The translations under genes and the position numbers were made by a program. A stretch of DNA of 64,000 bases. It comes from Eretmocerus hayati (Eukaryota > Arthropoda > Insecta > Hymenoptera > Aphelinidae). The notes under the pieces are model-generated. The model worked only from the letters and a program-made list of their open reading frames with translations. It did not search any database and was not told where the DNA came from. The stretch's first letter is position 1; each line of letters begins with the position of its first letter. The stretch spans positions 74,111,186 to 74,175,185 of the forward strand of contig CM056743.1 in NCBI GenBank assembly GCA_029851415.1. The letters are read 5' to 3'. Shown here piece by piece: positions 21,866-33,734 of the stretch.

Positions 21866-22021
21866 TTTTTTGGAGAAATTTTTACTCTCTTCTTTGTTCT
21901 TGTTTTTGCTCATTGTAGCTGTTAATTTTGTTACCGAAGAATTGAAATTCATTGTCATGTTCAACTAATTTTCGCCATGCTTTTTCAACAAGTGTTTCTG
22001 TAGGAGATCGTTCCTAATGAA

Positions 22022-22405
22022 TTATCTCCCACAATTTTCACACCTGAATTTTGGATCTTTGTGATTCAATTTGTGTCTATTCAAATTCGAAATAGTAGAA
22101 TATTTCTTTTTGCAATTCCTGCAATTATATCGTTTAATATTCGCATGCGTCTGTGAATGCTTCCCCATGAACCTTGAAGCAACAATCAGTCCACAAATTC
22201 CGCAACTTTTCAATTTATTGACTTTCCTTCTATGTTTGAGATCTTTATGTCTCTCCAAGAATCGAATAGATGAAAATCGTAATCCACACCTGTTGCATCC
22301 GAAATATTCTTCTTCGTCACAAGAATCATTGTTAACAGAGTCTCTACAAAACCATTCATTATTTAGAACATTTGAAATCTGAATATGTTTCAAATACTTT
22401 GTCAT
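22022..22405 (-). CDS. C2H2 zinc-finger protein ORF in Helitron
   Basis: 127 codons from ATG 22405. Three C2H2 fingers (CNRCGLRFSSIRFLERH, CGICGLIVASRFMGKH, CRNCKKKYSTISNLNRH) follow an acidic N-terminus, and a fourth is cut short at CENCGR by the stop. Linkers are not the TGEKP type. It lies between the 126-residue ORF and the RPA-like gene on the same strand, so it may be a normal cargo gene of this Helitron or a captured host fragment. Additional exons cannot be excluded. Function unknown beyond probable nucleic-acid binding. Confidence 0.6.
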   Translation of the reverse strand: MTKYLKHIQISNVLNNEWFCRDSVNNDSCDEEEYFGCNRCGLRFSSIRFLERHKDLKHRRKVNKLKSCGICGLIVASRFMGKHSQTHANIKRYNCRNCKKKYSTISNLNRHKLNHKDPKFRCENCGR

Positions 22406-22520
22406 ATGATTACTTGAGTTTTTTCCCCATCAGTTTTTTTCCCATATATCGTAGAGAAGGCGATGGTCGATGGTATTTCTTCACGTACAATTTCAAAAGT
22501 TGTAGATGTTTTATATCACA

Positions 22521-22901
22521 CTAAATTTCCAACAATGAATAAATTATGTTTGCAATCTTAAGAGCATATTCTATATACTCTACTCCAGTCAATTCAAAAG
22601 CATTGAAATTCTCATTCTCTATACGATAATTGACAATTGCAAAAACCGCTTCTTTTAGAGTTTCAGATACTTCATTCCAACTTCCGAATTTAGGTATCAA
22701 ATCATTCTGTCTTTCTTTATTCTGAATAATTTCGCTGAAGTTTCTCAAGCGGTTGTTGTCATCTAAATATTCGGCGTATTTCGAATAATTTTCTTCTCCC
22801 AACAGATGATTCTTTATTTCATCGTTCAATTTTGATAAGCGACCCTCTTCTTGTAAATCAACAATTTCTACTAATTTTGCTTTCTCCGGATCCCACTCCA
22901 T
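22521..22901 (-). CDS. Hypothetical 126-residue protein in Helitron
   Basis: Uninterrupted ORF from ATG 22901, 55 bases downstream of the helicase stop on the same strand. Acidic, helix-rich sequence (MEWDPEKAKLVEIVDLQEEG, then FSEIIQNKERQNDL and YALKIANIIYSLLEI). I do not recognise the family. Its intact length and place between the helicase and the zinc-finger ORF suggest a real gene of the element. Confidence 0.45.
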   Translation of the reverse strand: MEWDPEKAKLVEIVDLQEEGRLSKLNDEIKNHLLGEENYSKYAEYLDDNNRLRNFSEIIQNKERQNDLIPKFGSWNEVSETLKEAVFAIVNYRIENENFNAFELTGVEYIEYALKIANIIYSLLEI

Positions 22902-22955
22902 TTTTTTGAGATCTGACGGAATGACAAAATCGAGACCAAGATAGAATTCTCCTTG

Positions 22956-25900
22956 TCAGTCTTCCAAAATTTCTTTCCAGATTACATTTTCAATCGTATT
23001 CGATTCGTTTAATTTATTTTCAATGAATAATTTTTCGGGATCTTTGCTTCTAGACAACGCAACATACAACTGTCCGTGAGAAAATAAAGGCTTCCGTATG
23101 AATATTCCAACATTGTCAAAATCCTGACCTTGCGATTTATTTATTGTCATTGCAAAAGCTAGGACAATAGGGAATTGTTTTCTATATAGGATGAATGGAA
23201 GAGATGATTCACGAGTGTCCAGAGTTATTCTGGGTATAAATACGCAGTTCCCTCTCTTTTCCCCAGTTATTATTTCAGCTTCTATGTTATATTTGAATAA
23301 GTATTTGATCCTTAAACGAGTTCCATTGCACAAGCCATCTGTTGCACTCAAATTTCGAATCAGCATCACAATTGCACCAACTTTCAATTCCAATTTATGT
23401 GGAGGAAGACCTTCTCTGATGTCATTTAGGAATTCTATTGGATATTTCAAATGAATGTTATCATCAGATTGATCAACTCCTTTGTGAGTAGCAACATCTA
23501 TACTGTAATATGTTTTTGTATCACCATCCATCATTTTTAATATTTTCCGATTCAATCTCAGAGTATCTTCATTATGTGGAGCCAAAACAACGCTATCGAG
23601 AGGTGCAATGCCTTTCATTTTACCGAAGATTCTCTTACATACATCACTTGATTTCCACTTCTCGGGAACACATAGAGGATTTATCTCACCAGAACCAACT
23701 TTCAGTAAAAATTCCGAAAATTCAGTGTTTTGAGTTCTTAAATTTTTTCTCAAATGCATAACATTGAATAGATGCCAGAGATGTGAAGATTTTATTGTTT
23801 CATTCACGATCGTGCTCCTACATCCGTTAGGCACTATCGGGAGAGTTTGCCTGAAGTCTCCACCCATAATCACCAATTTCCCTCCAAATGGTTTCTCACT
23901 AAAACTTACATCACGCAAGGTCCTCTCAACAATATCAAATGCTTTTTTTGGAATCATTGAGGCCTCATCCCAAACCACAACATGAGCCTCTCTCAATTTT
24001 TTCTTATCGAAATCAGATTTCAAGAAAATGCTTTCTATTGAATCTAAATTTAGTGGTAACTTGAAAGTTTTATGACTTGTCAGCCCTTTAGGCAAAAGGA
24101 TTGAAGCGATTCCTGTCCAAGCTACAGATAAAACTTTTTTACCAATAGATAAGAAATAATATATCAAAGTTTCGTACAAGAATGTCTTACCACATCCTCC
24201 AGGTCCATCTATAAAATTCATCATATTATCCATACTCACTAATCGATCGAAAAATAATTTTTGATCTTCGTTCAAAATAGCATGCATCGCTTCGAATTTT
24301 ATCTTGCATCCATGATTTGTTGAATCGTGGTCTTTTTCATCTTCATGATCATTTTTATAGTTCACATCAGGCATAGGTAGATTGAAATCGGAACAGGACT
24401 TGTCGTCTAAACTCAAAATACTGTTAATGTGAAAGAGAGCCGAATTGTCACAATCCTCTTTGAAATCTTCAGTGAAAACTTTTTTATATCTTTCCCAAAT
24501 ATCTTTGGCATTGAACGTTTCAGACAAGAGAAACCAAGAAAAGAATTTTCTCAGCTGTAGAGGTAACATGATTGAACATGCTTCGTCAAAAATATCATAA
24601 ATTTGTTTATTTGTTTCTATGAGACCCAAAGCCATCGCTGCCTCTCGAAATGAATCATGAATTATCCCATCAACAGTCCTCAAATCTCTGAATGAAATAG
24701 CGCCTTTCTTACGATTCAGTATCAACTTCAGGAAGAATCTTTCGCTATCTTTCGGAGATACAACATTCAATCTGCCAATAGTTTTGTATTTGATGTTGTT
24801 CTTTCTCCTCACCCATTCTTTCATTCTTTTGTCAAATCGATAATATTTAACGATATTTATGTATCTTATTCCCCTAGCAAATTTGTCCTTTTTATTCAAT
24901 TCAAACCAAGCAGTCAATGCTGTTTTCGATTTTATCAACGCTTCAACCTCTTTGTCTTCCTCAAAAAGAATTTTTTGTTGATTCTCGAGATGGACTGGTA
25001 ATCTTTCAACAGCATGACTCCTACCAACTATTGGAAATTTAGCCAATCTCCATGCACATTCCATCGGGCTTAAATATCTACCATCAATGTATTCATCAAT
25101 TTCATTGTGAATCTCTTCAACAATTTCATGACCATCATAATTCTGGATTATTTTACAACGAGCTTTATCATGACCCTTGTGCAAATATTTGTAAACATAT
25201 TTGATACTTGTTATTGAAGCGCAATATTCTACATTTATATGGCATTTGAATTTCCTCAACAAAAATCCATTGTATGATACAACCATTGAATTGTCAACTG
25301 GCAATCTCTCGCAATTTCTCTTTGAAATGTACCTATAACCTCTACATCTATTATCTCGTCTCCTGTAAGTTGGATATCCATCTTTATTGATGGATGTCGA
25401 TTCTTGAAATTGTTTTGGAAAATTTTTTTCACAATTTTTTGTTTCCTGATCATAGCATTTTGTTTTATTGGAATGTGGACCGTGGAGCATATGTTGTAAG
25501 ACCAATTTACGCAGTACTTTATCATTTTCTGGAATTTCAGCAGAGATGAATTTATCTATCAAGTCAGGCGTTCCCATCTTATGGTTTGGATGTAAGGTTA
25601 TCAGTAAATGAGCATGAGGAAGTCTTCTTTTTTGGAATTCAACTGTATGCACATAAGCTATGGCTTTACCGAATATATCATTACTCATGATATCTTTCAA
25701 AAGCTCATCTAATTTAGTTTTGAATAATCTAACCATTATGTTCGGAATATCATTAGGCTTGGTACCTCTTGGGAATTTTCTCAAAACTCTCGTGATTTCA
25801 TCCCACTTTGGATTACAAGTCATCGTAATGAATAGATCTGGTCTTCCCTTTTCTCTCATTATGGCCATTGCATCCTGATAATGCTGTTGCATGTGACGAG

Positions 25901-27854
25901 GACCACCAATAAATGTTGAAGGTAAAATATATAAATTCCCCAATCTCTCTTTTTTCTCGAAGTTTTTGGATTCATTCGATGCAGCGTTCTCCACAGCGTC
26001 AAAAAATCCTTGATAACATTCAATTCTTAGTTTTTCCTGATTATTCTTCAAAAAATTCATTCTTTTACTTTCAACCATGATGTAAGCATTTATGAACTTC
26101 TGTTGAGTCAGTCTACCTCCATATAATAATGGGCTAAAATTTTTGTCATTAGGCCTGTAAGACAAACGGTAAGAATAAAATTCTAAGGGTGAAAGAAAAT
26201 TTTTCTTGGATCCATTTGGTTTTTTCCTGTAACCTGTACTCCAACCTAGGTCTCCTTTCGGATAGAATATGGGGAAAACCATAGGATCAACATGACGTGA
26301 CAATTTGTTCAAATAAGTCCTTTTCACTTTCTCTGCTATAAATTTAGGGTAAGCACATAAATCAAAGTCGTATGGTATACCCGTGTCTGAAACTACAATA
26401 CCTCCGCACTCAGATGTCAGGGGTTTATTGTATCTATGCTATTGTTTGTCATTTTTTCTGACGAAATAAAGTTTGTGATTTGGGAGTTTTTCACACTTAG
26501 TCACTTCGTACAAATACTTATATTCTTGTGCATAAGGATTCTGTTTCATGATATCTGTTAAGATATTCATATGATTCTTCCTCAATTCGTCATCTAAGTT
26601 TTTGCCTTCACTAACGTCATCGAAAACTTTCAACCTTTCATCAGTTGCAAATTGATCATCATATATATATAACTGTGATAATTTGGGCCACTGATTTTTT
26701 TTTGGAAGCAGGTGATCAGGAGTGGTGTGGAATACTTGACCCTGAATTTTTATATTGTATACATCACTCATGTTTTTTACGTTAGCACTGAAAGTGGCAA
26801 AACTAAAACTGTTGTTGTAATAGCGTATCAAATGCCTGAAAGCAACGTCATAGAGGAGAAGTTTCCTCAATCTTTTGTCATATTTACTTAGTGGAGATAA
26901 GACAATTGTCCCTTTTTTACAACAAGAAGATTTCCTTGACTCATTTTTTCAGTAAAGAGCCCCGCAGTGCTTGCACTGGTAATCAAGATCACCGTAATCA
27001 GATACATAGTTCAATTTTCTTTGTACCTTGTATGACTTTTTTGTCTTCGTTCGGAACCTAGCCTCATATGTGGGTAATGAATCGACCTTTCCATATTTTT
27101 GATAATTGCTAACATTCGAAGAATCTGAATGCTTCATTCTAGATGTTCTGTTTTTATAGGATGCATTGAATTTTGGCTTTGAACATTGCTTGATAATTTT
27201 CAATGATTCTTTTTCCCCAACAAATGCTCTAAATTTAATCTGAAACTTTTCTGACTTTTGTGTCTGCGAATGAATCTCATTTCTGGATACATGGGACAAT
27301 TTCAACTTCTTACAACCAATCTTGAATGAATGGTATGAGTTAAAATTTTTTGGTTCACGGCCAATGACCTCTTTAGAACTTTTTCTCTTCAATTCACAAC
27401 TCCGTTTGAGCTCATTAGTAAGCTCTCCGCTTATCACATCGAAATGTCCACAATCTTTCTGCCCGGAGAATAAAACATGTAAATCTGATGAGCTTGAATC
27501 AACATTGAAATTTATAATGTTTTCCGAATCGTTGAAATGAACCTTTACGTTTATATTGTATATTTCTGTGAAAGCTTTGATTTCAACTTCGTTGCCATAA
27601 AATTTGTCTCTAGACATATGTTCACAATATTGAACAGAATTTTTAATTTTCTTTCAATATTCATTGCCCACTATGAAACTTTTGTATTTCATCCAATTCG
27701 AACAAATATATTTAACAATATTCAAACGTATCGATCTGTGGAACTCTTGATTACCATGCAAATAATAAGGAAAACATCTGAATAGGCAGTTGCCATCGGC
27801 TAACATGAATGTGACTCGTTTTGACATTTTCTTTTTTGATGAAATACCCCTCAA
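22956..27854 (-). pseudogene. Helitron OTU-Rep-helicase polyprotein, three nonsense codons
   Basis: One frame of 1,632 codons interrupted only by TGA 27654, TGA 26949 and TAG 26439. Order: OTU cysteine-protease domain (Cys in DGNCLFR about residue 23, His in GHFDVI about 137); a CKHC zinc motif (about 297); Helitron N-terminal block (NNSFSFATFSANV, LYIYD). Then the Rep nuclease with LPHAHLL (His about 747 and 749) and tyrosines in KYVYKYLHKGHDKA (about 886 and 890), and a Pif1-like helicase with GPGGCGKT (about 1217), VVWDEASM, GGDFRQTLPIV and NKSQGQDF. Rep nicks and joins DNA; the helicase unwinds it during rolling-circle transposition. The last 1,123 codons are intact. Both TGA codons sit where family members usually have Trp. 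Confidence 0.9.
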
Positions 27855-27859
27855 AATCT

Positions 27860-29240
27860 CCTATTATTCATAAGAAAGCCTCAAAAATTTGAAAAATGTA
27901 ATATCAACTTGATTTTTTTTCGTAATAAATTACACTAATTACCATTTGTCATGTTCCAAATCAGTAAGCATTATTATGTCATTATATGTATTATTTACCT
28001 CGACTTTACTTTTTCTATTTCGAAAATGTTCCAAATATGGATACATATACCTGAAAAAATATACTCTTCATTACGTACTGGTCCATTCATACACCAATTT
28101 AGTCAATTGTCAGATATTATATCACAGTTCTCCCAATTCTCTGAGATTTCTGATAAGAATATGCGTTGAAATTTTGATTTAACACAAATATGGAACCTAT
28201 CATACATACTATCCAAGATTTTTACTCGCAAATATTTGCATGATCTGTTTTATTTCAAAATTTATTTGAGAATACTGAGACTCGACCATGGGGTTAACTG
28301 TGCACGTCGTGTACGCGTACCACAACTCATGGACTAGAAATGCCGAAACCAAATAATTTCTTACATATTCTCTTAAGAGTTTCTTATCTCTTCTCTGAAC
28401 ACCAAGTCCACCAATGTGAGAGTGAATAAGTTCTCTCATCATCCCCAATCACCCAGAATTTCAGAAAACAAATTTCCAAGATATTGTTTCATCAACACAC
28501 AGAGAGCTCGCCAATTATCTCGGAGGTGACGCTTGTCATTTGGTCTTGGATTAATCTATCTTTGAAAATTCATTCGTACATAATTATACTGCACAATCAT
28601 TTTCAACACCATGGCTTGATGATGGAATTGCCATAGAAAATATGTTCATAAATTGTTCCTATCCAAAATAGAAACTAAGTCGTTTCCATCGACCCCCAAT
28701 CATGTCTGCATTCTCCAAAAAATAAAAAATCCATTTCCAATTTTTGTGATTGCACGGCTAAGGAATCACCGATGAAATCCCTTTCAGTAAAACCTGTGCA
28801 AATTTATTTCTATTCGACCAATATCAACGTACCTGTGGGCATTCGATTCCTTCACTGTAGACCGTCAAAATCCGCTCTTTCGAGTTGCAGAACTCGCATC
28901 GGAAACCATAGAATTTCGATGATAGTGTACTGAAAAGAACTATAAATACCTCGAGACGAAAGCAACCCATTGCGGCCACGGGTATCCCGCCCTCGCCTAC
29001 TGGCTCGTGCAGCAACTCACCTGGGCCGCAATGTGTCCCTTTCGGCCCCTCGCGGACGCAGGTGCGTAATATACTATTTTTCGATATCGATACGCTTGGG
29101 GTCGGAAAAGTTGGGTTCCAAGTAGTACATGTGGGAATTTTTTCCCTGAGCGCTGAGAAACCACATCTTCAGTTGCAGCAAGAGCCGTGAAGATTTTTTT
29201 CAAATTAACACAGGTTTGAATGGGAAAGTACCTTTTTTGC
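27860..29240. other. Helitron non-coding region upstream of the Rep frame
   Basis: AT-rich, no supported gene. A 79-codon minus-strand frame (28448-28209, ending FEIKQIMQIFASKNLG) has no recognised match and is not called. CTTGATGATGGAATTGCCAT at 28615 recurs inverted at 32230. Confidence 0.5.
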
Positions 29241-29245
29241 TAATT

Positions 29246-29563
29246 TTTTCTTCACTATTTAGCACGTATTTCTGACGCATCTTGACATTTTTCGACGTAT
29301 CTTAGCTAATTTTGAACCTTGTTCCAAACACTCAATTTTTCCAAAAGTTGAGTTTTAACGAAAAAAAGCGCAAAATTGCGATTTTGACCTTCTCTTAGCT
29401 AATTTTGAAGCTTGTTCCAAACACTCAATTTGTCAACACTCGCTTTTTTCGTTAAAACTCAACTTTTGGAAAAATTGAGTGTTTGGAACAAGCTTCAAAA
29501 TGAGCTAAGATACGTCGAAAAATGTCAAGATCCGTCAGAAATACGTGCTAAATAGTGAAGAAA
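29246..29563. mobile_element. Palindromic MITE in Helitron
   Basis: Arms of about 128 bases (29246-29373 and 29434-29563) pair: TTCTTCACTATTTAGCACGT faces ACGTGCTAAATAGTGAAGAA. They flank a 60-base loop that carries a direct repeat of the arm core (TTAGCTAATTTTGAA). No coding capacity. Confidence 0.75.
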
Positions 29564-30809
29564 GCGTCCATATTTCCATTCCATCCCATACAGGAAATCG
29601 AATTTGGACTTTTGAATTCACTACAACGTCTATGCAGGGTGAAAAACCTCTATTTGTAGCTATATGACTACAAATGATAAAATCCACTACTTTGCGAGTC
29701 GAAATTGCAGTCGTAGCTCGCGGACGGTTTTTTGACATTTGATTTTGGAGACAGTTTTGCACCAACACTTATACTTATTGCACTGCACTCACGAGCGCGG
29801 CAACGGCCCGATCATCCATGGAGTAATCTAAACCAATGAGGTTGTTATCGAGATACCCAAGTACACCTAATCCATGCGCGACAGGAGCCGAAGACTCGAA
29901 TCCGCAGTCAAACGAACCTCATAAAAGTGTTTCCAAATGGCGTACAAAATCTTCGGTCCTCCTTGCTTGCCTTCTTGAAACGCGATATCGTTTTGCAGAG
30001 CCCATTTCCTTGCGTTGTTTGACCACACTCGACTAAATCTATGCGAAAAGGAGTCTACGATGATTTGCCACGCGGTGAGAATATTCTTGAGGTGAAATGT
30101 CAGAATCTGCCCCCACCCCCATCCGACCCCTTGAACTTTATGTATCGTTGTCTCGTTTCAATTTTGGGATATGCAGGTTCCGGTACTTCTTTTTTGTGCT
30201 CAAAAAAAGTGAAATCAACAACTACGAGCCGCCGAATCTCGTCTGGGACTGAAATAACTTTTTGAACCAAATCACTTTCTGATGCGACGATTTTGTCTGT
30301 CCCCCAAAAATTTCACGTTCGGCGGAACCGCCCATATAGTCTCTTTTTAATTCGAGTTTCGGAAGCTTGAAAGATATCTGGACGAGTTCCAACTTCGCCA
30401 AAAGCAAACATGTCATCTAGCTTCTGTGCGAACTCATCGGTTCGTTTTTTGCGCTATCTATATTATAATGAAAAAGCAATGATATAATCGCAAACGATTA
30501 CGGAAAACTGCTTTTCGACTTGAAACTGTCACGCTCGCGTCGTGGTTGATGGAATGATTATCCTGCTCCTTTTCCGTAAGCAAATGGACTTCTAACAGTT
30601 TGAGGAATTTCAAATTGTTTCATTCATGAGAATGATTCAGTAATACTGTATTTTGATGTTTTTGTTTTGTCACTTAGAGAACTTTGTTATGTCGTGGTTG
30701 GGATGGTGGCATTGATATACTTTTTACATAATATCCGAAGAATGCCGAAAAAGGCGAATGAAATTCTACTATTTAATTTTTTGTTTTCAATTTCTTTTTT
30801 CCGTATCTA

Positions 30810-31593
30810 CAGTACCGTTCAAAAGTTCCGATGGGTGGTCCCTCGAGTATTCTGACTTGCAACAGCGGTAAGTCGAATTCTATACGTTTTACGAACATTT
30901 GTAAAAGAGCATTTCAAAGGGCAGAAAAAATACTAATTCTTACTGGGTTTGGATGATTTTAATCGAATATTTTTGAAGGTCCTACACGCTGATGATAAAG
31001 TAGAAAATCCAAAAATTTTTTACTTTCATTGAGACACCTGCAGTTTTGATGCGAATTAAGATACGGCAATTCTGAAAAAAGCATCTTGTAGAGCGGGAAA
31101 AATTCTATGTGTAGCCATTTTTGATTAATTTTTACGTACCGCGTGTGAGAACGTGCAACCTTTCCAAATCCCCAAAATCATGGTTTTTCACGTTTTTCTG
31201 TGCACTTTGCGGTGATGAACAGTCATTTTGGGTATCTAGACAGCTTGTACGTTCTCACACGCGGTACGTAAAAAATAATCAAAAAATGGCTACACATAGC
31301 ATTTTTTCCACTCTACAAGATGCTTTCAGAATTGCCGTATCTTCATGCGCATTAAAACTGCAAGTGTCCCAATGAAAGTAAAAGTTCTTTAGATTTTCTA
31401 TTTTTTTCATCGTCGTGTAAGATCTTCAAAAATATTGGATAAAAATCATCCAAACCCATTGACAGTGAGTATTTTTTCTGCTCTTTAAGATGCTTTTTTA
31501 AAAATTTCCGTCTAACGCATAGAATTCCACTCATCGCTGTTGCAAGTCAGGGTACTCGAGGGATCACCAATCGCGAACTTTTGAACGGTATTG
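30810..31593. mobile_element. Tc1/mariner-like foldback MITE, 784 bp
   Basis: Begins CAGTACCGTTCAAAAGTT and ends AACTTTTGAACGGTATTG with TA on both sides (30808-30809, 31594-31595), the hallmark of Tc1/mariner insertions. The arms are unusually long, about 345 bases each (to about 31155, and from 31248), leaving a loop of only about 90 bases. No transposase remains. It was presumably mobilised by a Tc1-like transposase elsewhere. Confidence 0.8.
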
Positions 31594-31599
31594 TATGTG

Positions 31600-33680
31600 T
31601 AAAAATGTAAGGGAATATCAATTGCTGGAATATATTACTGAAACCTAAAATTCATTGCAAGAAAGATAAATCACAATAATTGAAATCTTGCATGTAGTTG
31701 TTCATAAACCACATGGGACAGATCCTAGGGAAGTTACTTTAGGGTTCTGATGCAAAATGACACCAAACGGGTGGAATTTACTTCTCCAATGCACCGTAGT
31801 TTCACTTTTTCATTGCTTCCACTTTTCTACCAGGAATGAAGGACCAAAACCATGCACAAGCAGTATATATCGATTAAAAGGTCGAGAATAGTTATGGCAT
31901 AGTATTTGGTATGATAAAATATAGTTAGTTGAAGCAAAAATGATTAGCAGATGAACTATTCTACACCTAAAAAATTTTTTCGAGGTGGTAAAAAAAAACC
32001 AACTTCTCCCTCATTACGTACAAATAACTTTCTAGCGAAATTGATTTTCGATTGGAGTTGTATGTCGTTATATCACAACTTCATACCAGAAAAGATCAAT
32101 TTTCAATTGATATTCCATATCAAGCTGATAAGAAGCGATCTCATCAGAAAGAATCACGGGCGATTAAATGAGCGCGTTTTTACCAATCTTCTGGAAAATG
32201 ATATGTAATATTGTGGCATACATTGGGGCATGGCAATTCCATCATCAAGTTAGTCTGCTAGAAACGATCTCGTGAACGATAATGAGAGTATTGAAATGGG
32301 AGACACAATCTATTCAACATCAAGACTTCATGAAGTCACGTGTTTTGAAACAAAATTTACTCTACATTGCAAATTTCTTATGGAAAAGATAACACATTAC
32401 CTGTTTAATTGGATGGCTCGATATGACAATTTCTTATTGCCGATGGATGACTCAAGAAGAAAACACAAAACGATGAGTAGAAGAAGAAAGAATCGAATTA
32501 CAGACGTCCTTTTTGAGTTCACTAGAACAAATTATTATTTTTAATGAATTTTAGTGGTCTTATTTTTCGATGAAGAAATTGATGAATTGTCACGTAATTT
32601 TTTATGGAACACTAAGTATCCTAGACTAACCTGAAAGCATATAATGTATGAAATTCTCAAATACCTTAGATATTCAAAAACCTTTTTCTTCGAAATTCAT
32701 TGAAAAAATATTCTGCAAATACTTTTGATATGGAACTCGTCATGTATCAAAATTACAATTAATTTGACATGGAGGACTTTTGTGTGTAACCTGAAAAACC
32801 AATTGAAAATTAATATAATTTTAGGAAGAATTTATGTTCTATAAATCATAAATATTCAATACTATTAAATCGAATATGTCGATAATTTTGATCATGGAAA
32901 AAGGAGATATTATAAAAATTCACAAAACGTGTGACACGAAACGTAATATGTTGATATCAAAACATTCTGTTAATAAACAAATAGCAGACTGTTGTCGTGT
33001 CAACAAAACATAAGAACAACAGCGCCATCTAGGGTAATCAATATATTGATTTGTGGGTTTGAAAGAAATTAATAACATCAAAGACTGGTATTCATCGTCG
33101 GAAGTAAAGTTAACTAAGTATGAATTTGACATAGTCAAAAATTTGTTGAGTGTAACTATATGTATGGAAAATAAACTTTACTCCCGACTATGAGCCCGAG
33201 TAAAATATATACGAATAAAATATAAGAATAAAATATTTTAGTGGGTTGAGAATTCGAAGTGAATGTTTTTCCGGAAATATTTGCTATTCACAAATTTGGA
33301 GGGTAATTTAACGATTTAAATGTAGGAGCTAAGAGTACACAGAAAAAGTGGTCTTTGGGCAATGATAGGAATGAGAATTGATGGTGAATAGAATTATATT
33401 CTATGAGTTTCCCTGCGAGAATCAGTGACGAATTTTACTGAGGGACCTCTCACTCAGAAAGGTCGAAATAATTGAAAATAAGGAGGTACGGAATTGGAAT
33501 TTTGAATCTTTTTCCGATGGTACTCTTTTCGGTTCACCATGGACCAGAGAACTAATCATTGCAACGTAAAGAAGAAAAAAAATACATGAGAAATGACTTT
33601 TGTAATTGTTTGCTGAAGATTCTTAAGGTTGCGTGAAAGCTGGCACACGTTATTTGAAAGTTTCTACGGGGGTGATTATG
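31600..33680. other. Helitron non-coding AT-rich region
   Basis: No gene supported. A 90-codon + strand frame at 32272 has no recognisable motif. Confidence 0.5.
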
Positions 33681-33689
33681 TAAATTGGA

Positions 33690-33734
33690 ATTGTGGGGGT
33701 TGGCGAGCGTAGCGAGCAGGGGGTACCCCCCTAG
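33690..33734 (+). other. Helitron 3'-type terminus with hairpin
   Basis: GGCGAGCGTAGCGAGC followed by GGGGGTACCCCC and CTAG, then T. A GC-rich hairpin a few bases before CTAG is the standard Helitron 3' signal. Confidence 0.7.

Larger units (their letters stand above)
19536..33734. mobile_element. Helitron-like element, 14.2 kb, OTU/Rep/helicase/RPA coding
   Basis: Boundaries come from the interrupted foldback element: the left arm stops at GTATATA and sequence resumes in TATATATA. The insert begins TCTCCCTATATTATATAG after an A and ends GGGGGTACCCCCCTAG before a T. These are the TC and CTAG ends, 3' hairpin and A/T target of canonical Helitrons. Coding content on the minus strand confirms the class. 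A 9-base duplication AGTATATAT could also be read at the TA-rich ends, so the last few bases are ambiguous. The terminal polarity is opposite to that of the genes, which is unusual. Confidence 0.75.

Noticed and set aside
28209..28448. 79-codon ORF upstream of the Rep frame as a Helitron gene
   Set aside because: No motif, weak composition, and no splice or promoter signal linking it to the coding block.
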